Source of the DNA: JALYXV01 sp963791545
GTDB lineage: Bacteria; Actinomycetota; Acidimicrobiia; Acidimicrobiales; Palsa-688
Length of the DNA: 64,000 nucleotides
Direction of reading: 5' to 3'
Assembly: GCA_963791545.1 (NCBI GenBank)
Contig: CAWBSR010000003.1
Span: forward strand, 62,001 to 126,000
Part shown: piece after piece, positions 1-10,904 of the stretch
Numbering within the stretch: position 1 is the stretch's first letter
Layout of the letters: every line of letters starts with the position of its first letter
Program-made: the position numbers and the translations under genes
The notes under the pieces: generated by a model
Database searches by the model: none
What the model was told of the DNA's origin: nothing
What the model saw: the letters and a program-made list of their open reading frames with translations, nothing else

Positions 1-2742
1 ATGGCGTTCCTGTTTCCCGGCGTCGAGCAGACGTTCGACCCCCGCATAGCCGGGGTGGCGGAACACTTCGGCCTCCCCGATGCCGGGATCGGGGGAACCC
101 ACAACCTGGGCCGCCACAGCGTGGCCACCCTGGCGGTGGGGCGGCTGCTCGACGGCGCCCTGCGGCGTCTCGGGATCGAGCCCGACGTGGTGGCGGGGCA
201 CAGCATCGGCGAGTGGAACGCCATGATCTCGGCCGGCATGCACGACGCCGCCGATCTGGACCGGGTGATCGGGTCCTTCGACCAGGACAGCATCGAGGTG
301 CCCGGCGTGGTGTTCGCGGCCCTGGGCTGCGGAGCCGAGATGGCTGAAGCGGCCATCACCGGCCTCGACCGGATCGTGGTCTCCCACGACAACTGCCCCC
401 ATCAGTCGATCATCTGCGGCGAGGAGGCCAGCGTCGCCGAGGCCCTGGCCCGGTTGCGGGCCGAGGGCGTGATGGGCCAGGTGCTGGCGTTCCGGTCCGG
501 CTTCCACTCCCCCATGGTCGAGCCCTACCTGGCCGCGGTGGGCGACCAGCTGCGGGGGCTGCGCCTGCGGCCCGCCGAAATCCCGATCTGGTCGGCCACC
601 ATCGCAGCCCCCTACCCAAAGGACCTCGACCAGTTCCGGCAGCTGGCCGTCCGGCACCTGCTGGAGCCGGTTCGCTTCGGACCCCTGGTCCAGCACCTGC
701 ACGACGCCGGGGTGCGGGCATTCGTGCAGGTCGGCAGCGGCAGCCTGACCGGCTTCCTCGACGACGCCCTGCGGGACCGGGAGCAACTCGTGGTCAGCGC
801 CTGCACCTCCAAGAACAATGGTCTCGACCAGCTGCTCCGGGTGGCCGCCGCCCTCTGGGTCGAGGGGCGGGCGCCGGCCCTGGCCCGGCTGGCCCCCGCC
901 GTCCAGGCCGCCTCGGTGGCCCTTCGCCTGGGAACGCCGCTGGTGCACTTCGCCGACGGGGTGGCCCCCCTGGTGGCGGCTCCGGCTGCACCCTCGGGCG
1001 TGGTTGGGCCCCAGGTGACCCACCCGGTGCTCAGCGAGTTCGACGCCCTGCTCGCGGATGCCGAAGCGGCGGCCAACGCCGTGCTCTCCTCCTGGACGGC
1101 ATCGCCGGCGCGGCCCCGGACGGCCACGACCACCCGGGTGGTATCGGTGGAGACCATGCCGTACCTGCGGGACCACTGCTTCTACCGTCAGGCCGAGGGG
1201 TGGCCCGAGGTGAGCGACCAGTTCCCGGTGGTCCCCATGACCACCATGCTGGAGCTGATGATGGAAGGCGCCGGGCCCCTGACCGGGGGCGGGACGATCA
1301 CCGGGCTGACCAAGGTGCGGGCGTTGCGGTGGCTGGCCCCGACGGAACCGGTCACCTTGACCATCACCGCGTCGCTTGACGACGACGACAACATCGACGT
1401 GGTGCTGGAGGGCTACGCCCGGGGCAAGGTCATGGTCGCCGACCGCTACCCGGCCGCCCCCGCCGCCAGCCGGGAGCCTTTGCTCCCCGAGAGGCCCTCG
1501 CCGGCCACGGCGGGCGAGCTGTACGAGGGCCGGTGGCTGTTCCACGGCCCCCAGTTCCAGGGCGTGAAGGAGATCGGTGGCTACAGCGACGACGGGATCG
1601 CGGGCCGGCTGATCAGCCTCGCCGCTCCCGGCGGCCTGCTCGACAACGCCGGCCAGTTGATGGGCTTCTGGATCCGATCCACGGTCACTGCCAACAAGCT
1701 GGCCTTCCCTGCCTCCATCGAACGGCTGGAGTTCTTCGGCCCCCATCCGCGGGCCGGCGAGGGGGTCGGCTGCACGGTTTGGATCCGCTCCGTCACCGAG
1801 CTGTCGGTCATCGCGGACCTCGAGTTGACTCATCGGGACGGCACCGTCTGGGCCCGGATCACCGCCTGGAACGACCGGCGGTTCTATACCGACGCCGCCG
1901 TCGACCCCATCCTGCGCTGGCCCGAGAAGAGCCGCATCGCCGAGGAACAGCCCGGTGGCTGGTTCCTGCTCCAGGACCGGTGGCCGGATCCCGCCAACCG
2001 GGAACTGGTGATGCGCCGCTACTTGGCGGCGGGCGAGCGGGCGCACTACGACAAGCACAACCCCCGGGGCCGCCACCATTGGCTACTCGGCCGGATGGCG
2101 GCCAAGGACGCGGTGCGCCAGTGGCTGTGGGACCGCGGCGCGGGGCCGCTGTATCCGGCCCAGTTCACCGTCGCCAACGAGGGCTCGGGCCGACCGACGG
2201 TGTCCGGGCTGCCTGAAGGCATCGGCATCTCCATCGCCCACACCGGCGAGCTGGCTGTCGCCATGGTCGGCGAGGGGGTCGGCATCGACGTGGAAGTGGT
2301 CGAGGAGCGCACCCCCCAGTTCGAGGCCACCGCGTGCACCGAGTCGGAGCGGGCCCTGCTCGATCTGTGCTCGGCCGGCACCGGGACGCGGCTGGAGTGC
2401 CTCACCCGCTTCTGGGCGGCCAAGGAGGCGGTCGCCAAAGCGGAGGGCACCGGGCTCGGCGGACGGCCCCATCGTTTCGAGATCCAGCAGACGGACGGAT
2501 CGAAACTGCTGGTGGCCGCCCGGGACCGCGGATCGAGGTGGTGGGTGGACACGACCATCGTGAACGGTGGTTCCGGCTCCAGCCGCTATGTCGTCGGCTG
2601 GACGACCACCGGCACTCCTGCCCGCCAGCGCGCCCGCAGCCACGACGGGGGCATTTTCCCCCCTTACCCTTGTCAGAGAGAGGACCCACAATGGACGCTG
2701 AAACCATCCTGGCCGACATCACTCGCATGCTCGGCGAGGTGA
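1..2742 (+). CDS. Polyketide/fatty-acid-type synthase, C-terminal part: AT - DH - PPTase (5' end outside window)
   Basis: This is the C-terminal part of a large iterative-type synthase; the frame is open to the window edge, so ketosynthase and other N-terminal domains probably lie upstream. Domains in order: an acyltransferase (about 1-290) with nucleophile motif GHSIGEW (Ser68) and the partner His169 in FHSPM; a double-hotdog dehydratase (about 380-640) with His392 in DHCF, the LFHGPQFQGV stretch, and Asp548 in LLDNAGQ; and a 4'-phosphopantetheinyl transferase (about 690-875) with GIDVE (Asp763, Glu765) and WAAKEA (Lys808, Glu809). The fused PPTase presumably activates the freestanding ACP, whose gene begins inside this frame (52-nt overlap). 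I see no ketoreductase or internal ACP in the visible part. The order resembles enediyne or PUFA-type synthases that carry their own PPTase, but the product cannot be named. Confidence 0.85.
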   Translation: MAFLFPGVEQTFDPRIAGVAEHFGLPDAGIGGTHNLGRHSVATLAVGRLLDGALRRLGIEPDVVAGHSIGEWNAMISAGMHDAADLDRVIGSFDQDSIEVPGVVFAALGCGAEMAEAAITGLDRIVVSHDNCPHQSIICGEEASVAEALARLRAEGVMGQVLAFRSGFHSPMVEPYLAAVGDQLRGLRLRPAEIPIWSATIAAPYPKDLDQFRQLAVRHLLEPVRFGPLVQHLHDAGVRAFVQVGSGSLTGFLDDALRDREQLVVSACTSKNNGLDQLLRVAAALWVEGRAPALARLAPAVQAASVALRLGTPLVHFADGVAPLVAAPAAPSGVVGPQVTHPVLSEFDALLADAEAAANAVLSSWTASPARPRTATTTRVVSVETMPYLRDHCFYRQAEGWPEVSDQFPVVPMTTMLELMMEGAGPLTGGGTITGLTKVRALRWLAPTEPVTLTITASLDDDDNIDVVLEGYARGKVMVADRYPAAPAASREPLLPERPSPATAGELYEGRWLFHGPQFQGVKEIGGYSDDGIAGRLISLAAPGGLLDNAGQLMGFWIRSTVTANKLAFPASIERLEFFGPHPRAGEGVGCTVWIRSVTELSVIADLELTHRDGTVWARITAWNDRRFYTDAAVDPILRWPEKSRIAEEQPGGWFLLQDRWPDPANRELVMRRYLAAGERAHYDKHNPRGRHHWLLGRMAAKDAVRQWLWDRGAGPLYPAQFTVANEGSGRPTVSGLPEGIGISIAHTGELAVAMVGEGVGIDVEVVEERTPQFEATACTESERALLDLCSAGTGTRLECLTRFWAAKEAVAKAEGTGLGGRPHRFEIQQTDGSKLLVAARDRGSRWWVDTTIVNGGSGSSRYVVGWTTTGTPARQRARSHDGGIFPPYPCQREDPQWTLKPSWPTSLACSAR

Positions 2743-2984
2743 TCGGCGAGGACTACCTGGAGGAGTGCCAGGTCACCCTGGACACTGCCTTCTCCGGGGA
2801 CCTGGAGCTCGAGAGCATCGAATTCGTGGCGCTGGCGGGGCTGCTGAAGGCCCATTACGGCGCCCAGGTCGACTTCGTCGGGTTCCTCGCAGACATGGAC
2901 CTGCACCAGATCATCGCCCTTCGGGTCGGCCAGGTCGTCGACCACATCTTGGTGTGCCTGGAGGCGGTGGGCAGCCGTGGCTGA
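2691..2984 (+). CDS. Freestanding acyl carrier protein
   Basis: A 97-residue carrier protein that would carry the growing acyl chain for the upstream synthase. The attachment serine is most likely Ser42 in LELESIEF, which matches the ACP pattern D/E-L-x-S followed by hydrophobic residues; acidic helices surround it, as usual in ACPs. The ATG at 2691 follows the purine-rich stretch GAGAGAGGA, a plausible ribosome binding site. The gene overlaps the synthase by 52 nt and the hydrolase by 8 nt, so the three are almost certainly co-translated. Lack of an ACP domain in the visible synthase fragment supports this protein as its partner. Confidence 0.88.
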   Translation: MDAETILADITRMLGEVIGEDYLEECQVTLDTAFSGDLELESIEFVALAGLLKAHYGAQVDFVGFLADMDLHQIIALRVGQVVDHILVCLEAVGSRG

Positions 2985-3861
2985 GGTCGTCGCCAACGGG
3001 GTGCGTTTCCACGTCCAGCAGCTGACGCCGCCGGGAACGGCCGCGGGCACCTCCGGGGAGCGGCCGACGGTGGTGTTCATTCACGGGCTGGTCATGGACA
3101 ACCTGTCGAGCTTCTACTACACCCTGGCCAACCCGGTCGCCGCGGCCGGGGCCGACGTGATGATGTACGACCTCCGGGGCCACGGGCTCACGGAGCGGCC
3201 CCCGCTCGGATACGCGCTGGAGGACTCGGTCGACGACCTGGTCGGGTTGCTCTTCGAGCTGGGTCTCAATGGGCCGATTCATATTGTCGGCAACAGCTAC
3301 GGGGGCACGGTGGGTCTGGCGTTCGCGATGGCCTATCCCGAGCGGGTGGCCAGTTTGGTGCTCGTCGAGGGGCACTTCGCGGTCCAGGGATGGGGCGAGG
3401 AAATGGCCCGCACGCTGTGGGGCATCGCCTTCGGCATGGAGCTCGAGGAGGCCCGGGCCTGGGTGGCCGCGGCGGGGCGCAAGATGACCCGCATGGCCCG
3501 CAAGGCGGACGCCTTGATCAACCACACCAGCCTGGTCGAGGACCTGCTGACGGCCTCGCCGTTACCTCGCGGCCCGCTGGCGTCGCTGGCCTGCCCGGTG
3601 CTGGCAATCTACGGCGACGAGTCGGACGTGATCGACCGGGCCCGGGACCTGGCCACCTTGGTGCCCGATTTCACCCTCAACATCCTGAGCGGCTGCGGTC
3701 ACTCGATCCTTATGGAGGTGCCCGCCCATCTGCAGGCGGTGCTGGCATGGTGGCTTGGGGGCCGGGTGGGGCCGGCACCGGAATACGTTCCCCAGGACTC
3801 GCCTGGGGGGCCTCCCACGGCGTCGCCGGGGCCGCACCCGATGGTGGAGCTGGTCGGCTAA
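2977..3861 (+). CDS. Alpha/beta hydrolase, possible chain-releasing thioesterase
   Basis: A 294-residue alpha/beta-hydrolase-fold enzyme. The oxyanion region is VVFIHGL (33-39), the nucleophile elbow is GNSYGG (Ser107), the acid is probably Asp214 or Asp217 in GDESDVID, and the catalytic histidine is His242 in GCGHS. There is no signal peptide, so it is cytoplasmic. It starts with GTG at 2977, overlapping the ACP gene by 8 nt. Directly behind an ACP and before a glycosyltransferase it could hydrolyse the acyl-ACP product, but that role is inferred from position only; the fold is shared by many esterases and lactonases. The last 25 residues are Pro/Gly rich and probably disordered. Confidence 0.85.
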   Translation: MAEVVANGVRFHVQQLTPPGTAAGTSGERPTVVFIHGLVMDNLSSFYYTLANPVAAAGADVMMYDLRGHGLTERPPLGYALEDSVDDLVGLLFELGLNGPIHIVGNSYGGTVGLAFAMAYPERVASLVLVEGHFAVQGWGEEMARTLWGIAFGMELEEARAWVAAAGRKMTRMARKADALINHTSLVEDLLTASPLPRGPLASLACPVLAIYGDESDVIDRARDLATLVPDFTLNILSGCGHSILMEVPAHLQAVLAWWLGGRVGPAPEYVPQDSPGGPPTASPGPHPMVELVG

Positions 3862-3867
3862 CGGCCC

Positions 3868-5076
3868 GTGAGCCGGTTCCTGTTCGTGGTGCCGCCGCTC
3901 ACCGGGCACACCAACCCGACGGTGGCGGTCGGCGAGGCCCTGCGGGCCCGGGGACATGCGGTCGCGTGGACCGGGCATGCCACCGTGATCGGGCCGCTAC
4001 TGCCCCGGTGGGCGGAGCTGATACCGGTCGGCGACGACCCGGCTGCCGATGACCCTGTGGTGGCAGCGGCCAAGGAGCGCTCCCAGGGGCTGCGGGGCGC
4101 CGAGGCGCTGATGTTCCTGTGGGAGGAGTTCCTCCTGCCGCTCGGGCGCTCGATGGTGGCCGGTGTGGAGTCGGCGGTGGACCGGTTCGGTCCCGATGTC
4201 CTCATCGTCGATCAGCAGGCCATCGCAGGCGCCGTCGTCGCCCGGCGCCGAGGGCTGCGGTGGGCGACGTCGGCGACGACCTCGGCGGAGCTGGTCGACC
4301 CCTTCGCCCTCCTGCCCAAGGTGGGTGACTGGGTGGTTGAGGCACTGCGCCGCTTCGGCGACGACTTCGGCGCGGTGGGCGGGAGCGACCTGCGGTTCTC
4401 CGAGCAGCTGGTGCTGGCGTTCTCCACGCCGGCCCTGGCCGGGCCCGACCGCGCCTTCCCCGCCCACTACCGCTTCGTCGGGCCCTCGCTGGGCACCCGG
4501 CCGGCCGCGGGCGTTGAGTTCCCCTGGGACTGGCTCGACCCGTCCCGGCGGCTGGTGCTGGTGTCGCTGGGGACGATCAATGCGCCCGCCGGGCGCCGAT
4601 TCCTGACCGAGGCGGTGGCGGCGCTGGCCTCCCCCGCGCAGGCCTCGGCCGGGGTCCAGGCAGTGGTGGTCGGCCCGGCCGACCTCGTGGGAGCCAGCAA
4701 TGTGCTCATCCGGGGCTACGTGCCCCAACTCGATCTGCTGGCCCGGGCGGACGCGGTCGTGTGCCACGGCGGGCACAACACGGTGTGTGAGGCCCTGGCC
4801 CAGGGTTTGCCCCTCGTCGTGGCCCCGATCCGCGACGACCAGCCCATCGTGGCCCAGCAGGTGGCCGACGCCGGCGCCGGCATCCGGGTCCGGTTCGGGC
4901 GGGTCCGGGCGGCGGAGCTGGCGGCGGCCATCGCCTCGGTCCTGGACGAGGCCCGCTACCGCCAGGCGGCCCTGCGGCTGCAGGCGTCGTTTGCGGCCGC
5001 CGGTGGGCCGGCCGCCGCCGCCCAGGCGCTGGAGACCCTCGCCGACCCGACCGGTGCTCCGACCCCGGCGGTTTAG
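3868..5076 (+). CDS. MGT-family (GT1) UDP-glycosyltransferase
   Basis: A 402-residue glycosyltransferase of the macrolide-glycosyltransferase/UGT type, which moves a sugar from a nucleotide donor to a small lipophilic acceptor. The N-terminus reads FLFVVPPLTGHTNP, the family's acceptor-side first strand and loop. The C-terminal donor-binding signature is CHGGHNTVCEALAQGLPLV, followed by PIRDDQPIVAQQV. It begins with GTG at 3868, six bases after the hydrolase stop, so it belongs to the synthase operon and probably glycosylates the synthase product. Its stop codon overlaps the stop of the convergent methyltransferase gene (TAG at 5074-5076 against TAA at 5075-5073). Confidence 0.9.
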   Translation: MSRFLFVVPPLTGHTNPTVAVGEALRARGHAVAWTGHATVIGPLLPRWAELIPVGDDPAADDPVVAAAKERSQGLRGAEALMFLWEEFLLPLGRSMVAGVESAVDRFGPDVLIVDQQAIAGAVVARRRGLRWATSATTSAELVDPFALLPKVGDWVVEALRRFGDDFGAVGGSDLRFSEQLVLAFSTPALAGPDRAFPAHYRFVGPSLGTRPAAGVEFPWDWLDPSRRLVLVSLGTINAPAGRRFLTEAVAALASPAQASAGVQAVVVGPADLVGASNVLIRGYVPQLDLLARADAVVCHGGHNTVCEALAQGLPLVVAPIRDDQPIVAQQVADAGAGIRVRFGRVRAAELAAAIASVLDEARYRQAALRLQASFAAAGGPAAAAQALETLADPTGAPTPAV

Positions 5077-6983
5077 GGCTCCCGGCGGGCCAATACCCGG
5101 TAGGCGTTGGAGTACTGCTGCGCCCTGGTCTTGATCACGGGGTGAAACGCCCGGTCGGCCAGCAGGGCGAGCACCGCCAGGGGGCCCAGGACCGAAAGGA
5201 TCACGGCCCGGCGAAGCCGATCGGCAGGGCTGGGTTCCTTGCCCCACGGCGAACGAGGAGGCGGCGCCAGGCTGCGGATCCAGGTCCACGTGCTTCCGGC
5301 CAGGTCCATAGGCATGTGGGCCGGGCCCCGCTCCACCTCGATGATCGAAAAGCCCCGGTCCTCCAGGGCCGCACACAGGTTGGCCACCGGCACCAGGTGC
5401 TGGTGTTGGGGCTGAAAGTACGGGACCCAGTACCGACCCAGCCACGGGGCGGCCCGGCATTCCGGATCGGGCACCTCGATCAGCAACCGGCCGCCGGGCT
5501 CCAACACGGCCCGAGCGGTGTCCAGTTCCGCCTTCGGGTCCCGGGTGTGTTCGAGGTAGTGGTGCATGCTCACCACATCGAATCGGCCCTTCAACTCCTC
5601 CGCCATGTCCGGGAAAAGGCCCCGGAAACCGTGGTCGAGCCAGCCCCGCTGCTGGCCTGTCTCGACGCTGTTTCCCATGTCCAGCCCAGAAAAGCTGGTC
5701 TCGGGGAGCAGCCCCCGGGCGACCAGGCAGAAATGTCCGTAGCCGGTGCCGACATCGAGCCAGGCCCGCGGCGTCCCGTGGCGTTGCACCAGCCCGACCC
5801 GGCCCCGGTAAGCGGGCTCCGACTGGGCGAACAGGAACTCGGTCTCCCCCTCGCCGAGCCCATCGTAGGCGTCCCGGTAATAGAAATCGAGGCCCTCGAG
5901 ACTGAGCCGGGGATTCTGGAAGACGTGGCCGCAATGGGCGCACTTCTCGATGACAAACTCCCCCGGCTTGAACTGGGCCAGGTCACCCACCCGGACCACC
6001 TCGACCAGTTCGTGGCCGTCGCACCAGGGGCAGGTCGTGCGGCGCGCTTCGAAGAAGCGTTGCGTCCCCTGCGCCAGATCGGCTTGATATTGAGGCCGGC
6101 GAGCCTCGATCGGGTCCTCGGCACCCTCGCCGGAAATGAGGCGGCGACCGCGGCGAACCGCGACCACCGCCACGGCCAAGGGGTCGACGAGGCGCGACAC
6201 GCTGGCGGCCCCCGGTGATCGGCGCCGGGGCCGCAGGGGCGTTCCCGCCGTCACCAGGTAGGGCTGCAGGACGACCGCCGCCGCGGCGGCGGTTCCCCAA
6301 CCGGGGCGGAGGGCGGCGACCAGGGCCAGTACCGACCGGGCGGCCGGAATGACGATTGCCACGGGATAGACGCCCTGGTAGACCGCCTTGAGTTTGCCGA
6401 GCCGCTCCTCCAGCGAGGCGTCGACGGCGTGGAGGCCGGGAGCCACCGCCAGGTCGGTCGAACGGGTGGCGTGCTGCTTGAGCCGTCCCATCAGGGCCAC
6501 AAAGGCAGCCGGATCGGCCACCTCGGCGACCGGAGCGGCCCGGGCGGCCGCCGCCTCTACCCGTTCCCAGAGGTCGCGCCGCACAGCCACCGCGTGCAGG
6601 GCGCCCAGGCCGGGGGCCAGAGGAGCCGACCGGAAGGTGGTGGTGTCCAGCACCCGGGCCAGGTCGAGGGCCTGATCCCGAGGAAGGTCGCCGGGTACCA
6701 GATCGACCACGTCGAGGCCCTCGGCGTCGGCGAAGGCGGCGGCAGCCCGGCGGGTGGCGGCGTCGACCGCGACGCCCGGCAAGGTCACCATCACGAAGTC
6801 GTCGGCGGCGCCACTATCGGGCGTCGGGTGCCGGGCGAGGGGGGTGAGGCCAGAGAGCCGCTGGCGCAGCCGCAAACCGTTCAGCACCGTGCCCACCGTC
6901 AAGGCCACCCACAACCAACCGAGCCGGCGACGGGGAAGAAGACGCCACCAACGGAACCGCCGTCTACCGCTCGATCCATGCAC
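5073..6983 (-). CDS. Class I SAM-dependent methyltransferase with an N-terminal membrane-associated extension
   Basis: About 636 residues from a GTG start at 6983; the start is uncertain because the frame stays open upstream and no clear ribosome binding site is visible. The C-terminal half is a Methyltransf_23-type enzyme: a zinc-ribbon-like CPWCDGH...CAHCGH pair, then the SAM-binding motif [12 protein letters not shown] and the later motif [12 protein letters not shown]. The N-terminal 280 residues are different, with a short hydrophobic segment near the start, a globular stretch and two hydrophobic segments ([20 protein letters not shown] and the alanine-rich run after it), which resembles the trailing part of a membrane glycosyltransferase. 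Another hydrophobic stretch ([15 protein letters not shown]) lies near the C-terminus. It faces the synthase operon, so it may methylate that product or a cell-envelope glycan. Confidence 0.75.
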   Translation of the reverse strand: MHGSSGRRRFRWWRLLPRRRLGWLWVALTVGTVLNGLRLRQRLSGLTPLARHPTPDSGAADDFVMVTLPGVAVDAATRRAAAAFADAEGLDVVDLVPGDLPRDQALDLARVLDTTTFRSAPLAPGLGALHAVAVRRDLWERVEAAAARAAPVAEVADPAAFVALMGRLKQHATRSTDLAVAPGLHAVDASLEERLGKLKAVYQGVYPVAIVIPAARSVLALVAALRPGWGTAAAAAVVLQPYLVTAGTPLRPRRRSPGAASVSRLVDPLAVAVVAVRRGRRLISGEGAEDPIEARRPQYQADLAQGTQRFFEARRTTCPWCDGHELVEVVRVGDLAQFKPGEFVIEKCAHCGHVFQNPRLSLEGLDFYYRDAYDGLGEGETEFLFAQSEPAYRGRVGLVQRHGTPRAWLDVGTGYGHFCLVARGLLPETSFSGLDMGNSVETGQQRGWLDHGFRGLFPDMAEELKGRFDVVSMHHYLEHTRDPKAELDTARAVLEPGGRLLIEVPDPECRAAPWLGRYWVPYFQPQHQHLVPVANLCAALEDRGFSIIEVERGPAHMPMDLAGSTWTWIRSLAPPPRSPWGKEPSPADRLRRAVILSVLGPLAVLALLADRAFHPVIKTRAQQYSNAYRVLARREP

Positions 6984-7052
6984 TGCCGCCGATTCTGCCG
7001 CACCATGTACGGGACTGCGCCGAAGATCGTGAGGCGGTTGGCATGGGTGCAC

Positions 7053-9701
7053 ATGGCTGAGCAGAAGGAGCAGGCGGCGGAGCGGCGGCGCCTCCAGGAG
7101 GACCGCGACGGCGTGGCCCGCTGGAAATGGTGGGGGCCGTACGTGTCCGCCCGCCAGTGGGGCACGGTCCGGGAGGACTACAGCGCCGACGGCGACGCCT
7201 GGGCGTCGTTCCCCTTCGATCACGCCCGCAGCCGCGCCTACCGCTGGAGCGAGGACGGTTTGGGCGCGATCTGCGACCGGTGGCAGCACCTGTGCTTCGG
7301 TCTGGCCCTGTGGAACGGGCGGGACCCGTTCCTGAAGGAGCGCCTCTTCGGCGTGACCAACTCCCAGGGCAACCACGGCGAGGACGCCAAGGAGTACTGG
7401 TGGACGCTCGACTCCACGCCGACCCACTCCTACATGCGGTGGCTCTACAAGTACCCCCACGCCGCCTTTCCCTACGACCGGCTGGTGGCCGAGAGCCGGG
7501 CCCGGGGCCGGGACCAGCCGGAGTTCGAACTGGTCGACACCGGGATCTTCGAGGACAACCGGTATTTCGACATCGAGCTCACCTACGCCAAGAACACCCC
7601 CGACGACATCTGCATCCGCATCCAGTGCACCAACCGGGCTGCGGAGCCGGCTCCGCTGCATATCCTGCCGACGGTGTGGTTCCGCAACACCTGGTCCTGG
7701 GGACGCGACGACCGTCATCCTGGGCTGTGGGCGGTCGATGACCACACCATCGCCGCCGACCACGCCACGCTGGGCCGGGTCTGGTTGAGCGCCGGAGCCA
7801 CCCCCGAGCTTCTCTTCTGCGACAACGACACCAACGGGGCCCGCCTGTGGGGCGTCGGTAACACCACCCCTTACCCCAAGGACGGGATCAACGACCACGT
7901 CGTCGGCGGCGCGGCCACCGTCAACCCCAACCGCACCGGCACCAAGGGCGCCGCCTGGTATCGCCTCGAGATCCCGCCTGGCGAAACCGCCACCATCGAC
8001 CTCCGCCTGGCCGACACCCGCCCGTCCCATGAGGGCACCTTCGGGGCCTCCTTCGACGACATCATCCGGCGACGACAGGAAGAGGCCGACGAGTTCTTCG
8101 CCGACGGGGCCCCTCCGTCGGTGTCCCCCGAGGTCAAACGGGTGCAACGCCTCGCCAACGCTGGGCTCCTCTGGTCAAAGAAGTACTACCGCTACGAGGT
8201 CCGGGAATGGCTCGAAGGCGACCCGGTGGGCACGCCGGCGCCCGAGAGCCGCCGCCGCGGGCGTAACCACGGATGGACCCACATGCACAACGCCGACATC
8301 ATCTCGATGCCCGACGAGTGGGAGTACCCGTGGTACGCGGCCTGGGATCTCGCCTTCCACATGATACCCATGGCCTACGTCGACCCCGACTTCGCCAAGG
8401 AACAGCTGATCCTGTTCTGCCGGGAGTGGTTCATGCATCCCAACGGTCAGCTGCCCGCCTACGAATGGAACCTGAGCGACGTCAACCCGCCGGTCCACGC
8501 CTGGGCGGCCTGGCGGGTGTACAAGATCGATGCCCGGCACGAGGGCCGCACGCCCGATTACGCCTTTCTCAAACGGATGTTCCACAAGCTGCTCATCAAC
8601 TTCAGCTGGTGGGTCAACCGCAAGGACGCCGAAGGCAGCAACGTCTTCGAGGGCGGGTTCCTGGGGCTGGACAACATCGGGGTCTTCGACCGCTCGGCAC
8701 CGCTACCGAGCGGCGCCCGGTTGGAGCAGTCCGACGCCACCAGTTGGATGGCCATGTTCTGCCTCAACATGCTGGCCATGGCGTTGGAGCTGGCCCACCA
8801 TGACCGGGCCTACGAGGACGTGGCGACCAAGTTCTTCGAGCACTTCCTGGCCATCGGCCACGCCATGAACAACGTCGGGCGCGACAACATCGCGCTGTGG
8901 GATTCCCACGATGGCTTCTTTTACGACGTCCTCAGCTTGAATGGGCAACAGACACCGATCCGCATCCGCTCCATCGTGGGCCTCATCCCCCTGTTCGCGG
9001 TTGAGACGATCGAGCCGCAGCTCCTGGAGGAGCTCCCGGACTTCGCAGCCCGGATGCGGTGGTTCATAAAGAACCGGCCCGACCTGTGCGGCAATATCTC
9101 CGAGTTGGACGTGCTGGGCCAGGGCCGGCGGCAGATGCTGTCGATTCTGAATCCCGGTCGTTTGCGCCAGGTCCTGCGGCGGATGCTGGACGAAGACGAG
9201 TTTCTTTCGCCCTATGGGATTCGCTCCCTCTCGGCGTGGCACGCCAAGCACCCGGTCAGCATCGAGGTAGCGGGCCAGACGCACCGCATTCAGTACGAGC
9301 CGGCCGAATCCACCACCGGGCTGTTCGGCGGCAATTCCAACTGGCGGGGACCGGTGTGGTTCCCGATCAATTACCTTTTGGTGGAATCGTTGCAGAAATT
9401 CGATTACTACCTGGGCGACGGATTCAAGGTCGAGTTCCCGACCGGAGGGGGCCGGAAGCTCCCGCTCTCGGAGGTGGCGGCGGAACTCTCCCGGCGGCTT
9501 ATCGCGCTCTTTCTCCCCGACCGCGAGGGCCGTCGCCCGGTAAACGGCGGTAGCGACCTATTTGACCGAGATCCCTACTGGCGGGACCAGGTCACCTTTG
9601 CCGAGTACTTCGACGGCGACAACGGCGCCGGTCTCGGTGCCAGCCACCAGACCGGCTGGACCGCCCTGGTGGCGAAACTGATCCGCCAGAGCGGCCAGTA
9701 G
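7053..9701 (+). CDS. GH63/MGH1-type glycoside hydrolase (glucosidase family)
   Basis: An 882-residue cytoplasmic protein that matches the long bacterial 'glucosidase' proteins with an MGH1-like (alpha/alpha)6 domain. Recognisable family stretches are [20 protein letters not shown] near the N-terminus, [34 protein letters not shown], and the catalytic-domain block [18 protein letters not shown]. The family hydrolyses alpha-glucosides such as glucosylglycerate or trehalose-like compounds; the substrate here cannot be deduced. No signal peptide. The start could be ATG 7053 or GTG 7047, the latter having GAGGCGG about 10 nt upstream. The gene diverges from the methyltransferase with about 70 bp between them. 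Confidence 0.88.
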   Translation: MAEQKEQAAERRRLQEDRDGVARWKWWGPYVSARQWGTVREDYSADGDAWASFPFDHARSRAYRWSEDGLGAICDRWQHLCFGLALWNGRDPFLKERLFGVTNSQGNHGEDAKEYWWTLDSTPTHSYMRWLYKYPHAAFPYDRLVAESRARGRDQPEFELVDTGIFEDNRYFDIELTYAKNTPDDICIRIQCTNRAAEPAPLHILPTVWFRNTWSWGRDDRHPGLWAVDDHTIAADHATLGRVWLSAGATPELLFCDNDTNGARLWGVGNTTPYPKDGINDHVVGGAATVNPNRTGTKGAAWYRLEIPPGETATIDLRLADTRPSHEGTFGASFDDIIRRRQEEADEFFADGAPPSVSPEVKRVQRLANAGLLWSKKYYRYEVREWLEGDPVGTPAPESRRRGRNHGWTHMHNADIISMPDEWEYPWYAAWDLAFHMIPMAYVDPDFAKEQLILFCREWFMHPNGQLPAYEWNLSDVNPPVHAWAAWRVYKIDARHEGRTPDYAFLKRMFHKLLINFSWWVNRKDAEGSNVFEGGFLGLDNIGVFDRSAPLPSGARLEQSDATSWMAMFCLNMLAMALELAHHDRAYEDVATKFFEHFLAIGHAMNNVGRDNIALWDSHDGFFYDVLSLNGQQTPIRIRSIVGLIPLFAVETIEPQLLEELPDFAARMRWFIKNRPDLCGNISELDVLGQGRRQMLSILNPGRLRQVLRRMLDEDEFLSPYGIRSLSAWHAKHPVSIEVAGQTHRIQYEPAESTTGLFGGNSNWRGPVWFPINYLLVESLQKFDYYLGDGFKVEFPTGGGRKLPLSEVAAELSRRLIALFLPDREGRRPVNGGSDLFDRDPYWRDQVTFAEYFDGDNGAGLGASHQTGWTALVAKLIRQSGQ

Positions 9702-9758
9702 CGCGGACCCGACGACGCCAGGTCCCCCATGGCCGGGGCCAGCCCGGCGCCGTCGTGA

Positions 9759-9802
9759 GCATCTCCCGAGATGCCGAACAGCGTTGCCCGAGAGGGCAGC
9801 GC
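9759..9802. terminator. Two adjacent hairpins between the glycosidase gene and gnd
   Basis: Two inverted repeats lie back to back in the 150-bp gap. The first is a perfect 7-bp repeat GCATCTC-CC-GAGATGC (9759-9774). The second is a 9-bp stem, 9781-9789 with 9794-9802, around a GAGA (GNRA) tetraloop with one G-U pair in RNA. No U-tract follows, as is common for high-GC actinobacteria. They may terminate the glycosidase transcript or form the gnd leader; the first could also be a protein site. Confidence 0.5.
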
Positions 9803-9851
9803 CCCGGCGCCGGTAGCCTCAATCCCACCACCGGGGAAAAAGGAGACCGCG

Positions 9852-10900
<1,049 letters not shown>

Positions 10901-10904
<4 letters not shown>

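Noticed and set aside
3997..5943. Long open frame of about 650 codons on the minus strand across the glycosyltransferase and methyltransferase genes
   Set aside because: It is antisense to two well-supported genes, has a Pro/Arg/Gly-rich composition typical of GC-rich shadow frames and shows no domain.
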